15,469 bases of DNA from NCBI GenBank assembly GCA_002383605.1, contig DFYK01000014.1, positions 1 to 15,469 of the forward strand. The letters run 5' to 3'. Shown piece after piece: positions 13,263 through 15,469 of the stretch (the first letter of the stretch is position 1; the number at the start of each line of letters is the position of its first letter). Origin of the DNA: Proteiniphilum sp. UBA4084 (GTDB lineage Bacteria; Bacteroidota; Bacteroidia; Bacteroidales; Dysgonomonadaceae). A model generated the notes under the pieces. It saw only the letters and a list, made by a program, of their open reading frames with translations, was not told the DNA's origin and searched no databases. The position numbers and the translations under genes are program-made.

Positions 13263-15469
13263 ATGAGAAAGACAATATTCCTTTTGCTGCTATCGGCCCT
13301 GATGACATCCGTTCAGGCACAAACCGCCATGGGAACGCTCTCGGGAAAGATCATCGACAAGGACACAGGAGAATCAGTTCCTGCGGCCACCATCCGCATA
13401 CTCACACCGGAGGATAGCACGCTGGTCACCGGTGCTTCCTCCACTGGCGAAGGAACTTTTCTTATCCCGGTAAAACATGGCAATTACATTGCCAACATCT
13501 CCTTTGTGGGTTACACTCCCTACTTTCAGGAGTTCACCCTCTCCCCCACACAGCCGACCGTACGGCTCGACACCATTGCCCTGCAGGAACAATCCATCTT
13601 GCTCGATGAAGCGGTGGTCACAGCTGCTGCTACCGAGATCCTTGTGAAGGGAGACACGCTGGAATACAATGCGTCCGCCTACAAGGTGACCGGCATGGCC
13701 GTAGTGGAAGATCTGCTGAAGCAGATGACCGGTGTGGAGATCGATCAGAATGGCGTCATCAAAGTACAGGGGAAGGAAATCAAGAAGATATTTGTCGATG
13801 GCAAAGAGTTCTTTAGCGATGATCCAAAGATCGCCTCCAAAAACCTCCCTGCCAGGATGGTCGAGAAGCTGCAGGTGCTGGATAACAAGTCGGAGATGGA
13901 GAAGATGACCGGCTTCGACGACGGAGAAGAAGAGATGATCATCAACCTCACCGTCCGTCCCAACATGAAGCAGGGAAGCTTCGGCAATGCCTTTGCCGGA
14001 TATGGCAGCCAGGAGCGTTTTGAAGTGAATGCACTGGTCAATCACATGCGCAACAGCGACCAGATGACCTTTATGGGTGGCATCAACAACACCAACAACG
14101 CCGGGGCCTCCGACCTGGGAGCAACCATGGGAGGCGGTGGCGGTGGAAGAACAAGAGGTGGTGGCGGAAATGGCATCAACACGGCAGCCAACAGCGGTTT
14201 CAACTTCAGCAAGAAGGTATCGGAAAAGCTGGAGGTGGGTGGCAACATCCGTTACGGCAATAACCGGTCGGAATCACTGTCGAAAGTATACACCCAGAAC
14301 CTGTTGAGCCAGGGCGACACCTATGAGGATCAGCATAACCGCTCTCACAGTCGCGATGAAAATCTGAATATGGATGTACGCCTTGAGTGGAAGCCCGACT
14401 CCATGACCACGCTCATATTCCGCCCTACCCTCAGCTTTAACAACAGTGAAAGCATGGAGACCGATCTGTTTTCCACAACGCGTGTTGCGGGCGATACCGT
14501 CAATTACGGGAATGCCGACTACAATTCACGCGGCAACGGGAATAATATCGGCGGCAATCTCAACTTCAACCGTCGTCTCGGGAAACCGGGCCGAAGCATC
14601 AGCGTGGGGCTCAATGTTCGCTCCAATGACTCGGAGAATAAGGCGATGAACATTTCCAATACCTACTATACCGGAAACCGGGCCGACGATCTGCTCGACC
14701 AGCGCATCACCAACAGCAACAGCAGCGGGAACTGGAGCGGTTCGGTCTCATATGTGGAGCCACTGGGCAAACAAAAATTTCTTCAGCTTTCCTATAACTA
14801 CCGTCAGGGATCGTCCCAATCGGATAAAGACACCCGCACCCGCGATGAAGAGGGTAATTACACCGTCTTCGATACCAAATACAGCAAGCTGAACGACAAC
14901 AGTTCTGTGAATCAGGATATCGGGATCAGCTTCCGGTCGAGAAGTGAAAAACAGAATTACAATGTCGGCTTCAGCGTCTACCCCACCTCCTCAAAGAGGA
15001 AAACCTATATCGGCGATTCGCTCATCAGCAATATCACACAAAACGTGACCAACTATTCCCCCAATGCGCAGTACAACTACCTCTGGTCGAGGCAGAAGAA
15101 CCTCCGTTTCACCTACACGGGGAACACCGATCAGCCTTCCGTAAATCAGATATCGCCAGTGATCGACGTGAGCAATCCGCTGAACATCACCTATGGGAAT
15201 CCCGATCTCAAGCCCGCGTTCATGCACCGCATGAATGTCCGCTATCAGAACTCAAAGCCACAGGAAAACCGTTTTCATATGCTCACCGGCAGTTTCAATT
15301 ATACCCTGAATGCGATTGTCACCTCCCGTTTCACCGATCCAGAGACAGGACGCAAGGAGAACACCTACCGGAATGTGAATGGCAACTGGGACGGAGATCT
15401 CCGTTTTACCACGTCGCAGCCGCTCTTCAGCAAAAAGTTTACGGTTACGAGCACCTCCAATGCCAGCTA
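13263..15469 (+). CDS. Outer-membrane beta-barrel family protein (TonB-receptor-like), partial at 3' end
   Basis: An open frame runs from ATG 13263 to the window edge without a stop, at least 735 residues. It has a signal peptide (MRKTIFLLLLSALMTSVQAQ), then a carboxypeptidase-regulatory-like beta-sandwich (about 22-105: GTLSGKIIDKDTGESVPAAT, YIANISFVGYTPY), a plug-like domain (about 115-230: GDTLEYNASAYKV, VVEDLLKQMTGVEID, IFVDGKEFFSDDP) and the start of a barrel of repeated strands. This order matches the outer-membrane beta-barrel family (OMP_b-brl_3) related to TonB-dependent receptors; it is not a SusC with its long signature motifs, and no SusD partner is visible. A Gly-rich insert, MGGGGGGRTRGGGGNG, begins at residue 289. 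Substrate is unknown. Family members are usually about 800-950 residues, so the missing part is probably 100-200 residues. Confidence 0.88.
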   Translation, partial: MRKTIFLLLLSALMTSVQAQTAMGTLSGKIIDKDTGESVPAATIRILTPEDSTLVTGASSTGEGTFLIPVKHGNYIANISFVGYTPYFQEFTLSPTQPTVRLDTIALQEQSILLDEAVVTAAATEILVKGDTLEYNASAYKVTGMAVVEDLLKQMTGVEIDQNGVIKVQGKEIKKIFVDGKEFFSDDPKIASKNLPARMVEKLQVLDNKSEMEKMTGFDDGEEEMIINLTVRPNMKQGSFGNAFAGYGSQERFEVNALVNHMRNSDQMTFMGGINNTNNAGASDLGATMGGGGGGRTRGGGGNGINTAANSGFNFSKKVSEKLEVGGNIRYGNNRSESLSKVYTQNLLSQGDTYEDQHNRSHSRDENLNMDVRLEWKPDSMTTLIFRPTLSFNNSESMETDLFSTTRVAGDTVNYGNADYNSRGNGNNIGGNLNFNRRLGKPGRSISVGLNVRSNDSENKAMNISNTYYTGNRADDLLDQRITNSNSSGNWSGSVSYVEPLGKQKFLQLSYNYRQGSSQSDKDTRTRDEEGNYTVFDTKYSKLNDNSSVNQDIGISFRSRSEKQNYNVGFSVYPTSSKRKTYIGDSLISNITQNVTNYSPNAQYNYLWSRQKNLRFTYTGNTDQPSVNQISPVIDVSNPLNITYGNPDLKPAFMHRMNVRYQNSKPQENRFHMLTGSFNYTLNAIVTSRFTDPETGRKENTYRNVNGNWDGDLRFTTSQPLFSKKFTVTSTSNAS

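Noticed and set aside
1..15469. tRNA, rRNA, integrase, transposase or known riboswitch
   Set aside because: None was recognised on either strand by reading; the SAM and TPP types were considered near the sulfur genes, without a match.

Overview
The window looks like chromosomal DNA from a Bacteroidota bacterium, most likely order Bacteroidales and possibly near Proteiniphilum, Petrimonas or Parabacteroides; the genus is a guess. The grounds are repeated Bacteroidota-type promoters (TTG, 19-21 bases, TAnnTTTG), few Shine-Dalgarno sites, a PDZ/DUF4136-like lipid-free exported protein, a TlpA-type thioredoxin lipoprotein, an outer-membrane beta-barrel protein with a carboxypeptidase-regulatory-like N-terminus, and a eukaryote-type (GH13_8-like) branching enzyme.

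Left part (1-1966): a canonical promoter fires leftwards out of the window. Just upstream of it is a 23-codon minus-strand mini-gene with its own promoter and an unusually good Shine-Dalgarno. Next comes a minus-strand exported two-PDZ protein. Centre-left (1967-6612): a plus-strand run of a YhcH-family protein, glycogen branching enzyme (glgB), mannose-6-phosphate isomerase (manA) and ferrochelatase (hemH). The first three are tightly spaced and read as one operon behind a clear promoter. hemH follows after a 161-bp spacer made of a 79-bp direct duplication with heptad repeats.

Centre (6627-10030): a NarL/FixJ-type response regulator is divergent from cysteine synthase (cysK), with a perfect 10-bp palindrome between their promoters. 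The 481 bp after cysK has no ordinary gene. It holds a 33-codon Met/Arg/Cys-rich mini-ORF ending near CCRRRC whose Cys/Arg codons lie in a hairpin arm, a possible promoter, and a 166-bp near-perfect palindrome. A thioredoxin-fold lipoprotein follows.

Right part (10031-15469): an unrecognised exported, probably outer-membrane, protein with three glycine-rich loops; a convergent Cys/Met-metabolism PLP enzyme (probably O-acetylhomoserine sulfhydrylase type); and, divergent from that, an outer-membrane beta-barrel family gene that runs off the window end. Two PLP sulfur enzymes, the Cys-rich mini-ORF and the thiol-disulfide lipoprotein give the region a sulfur/thiol theme.

The most unusual structural signal is a dispersed, polarised intergenic element seen four times: a CCGCTGYC core, a spacer of about 25-50 bases, an in-register array of CTGAnnn heptads, and an end unit of CTAAA/CTTAA type. 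Three of the four copies end exactly at, or within 3 bases of, a gene boundary.
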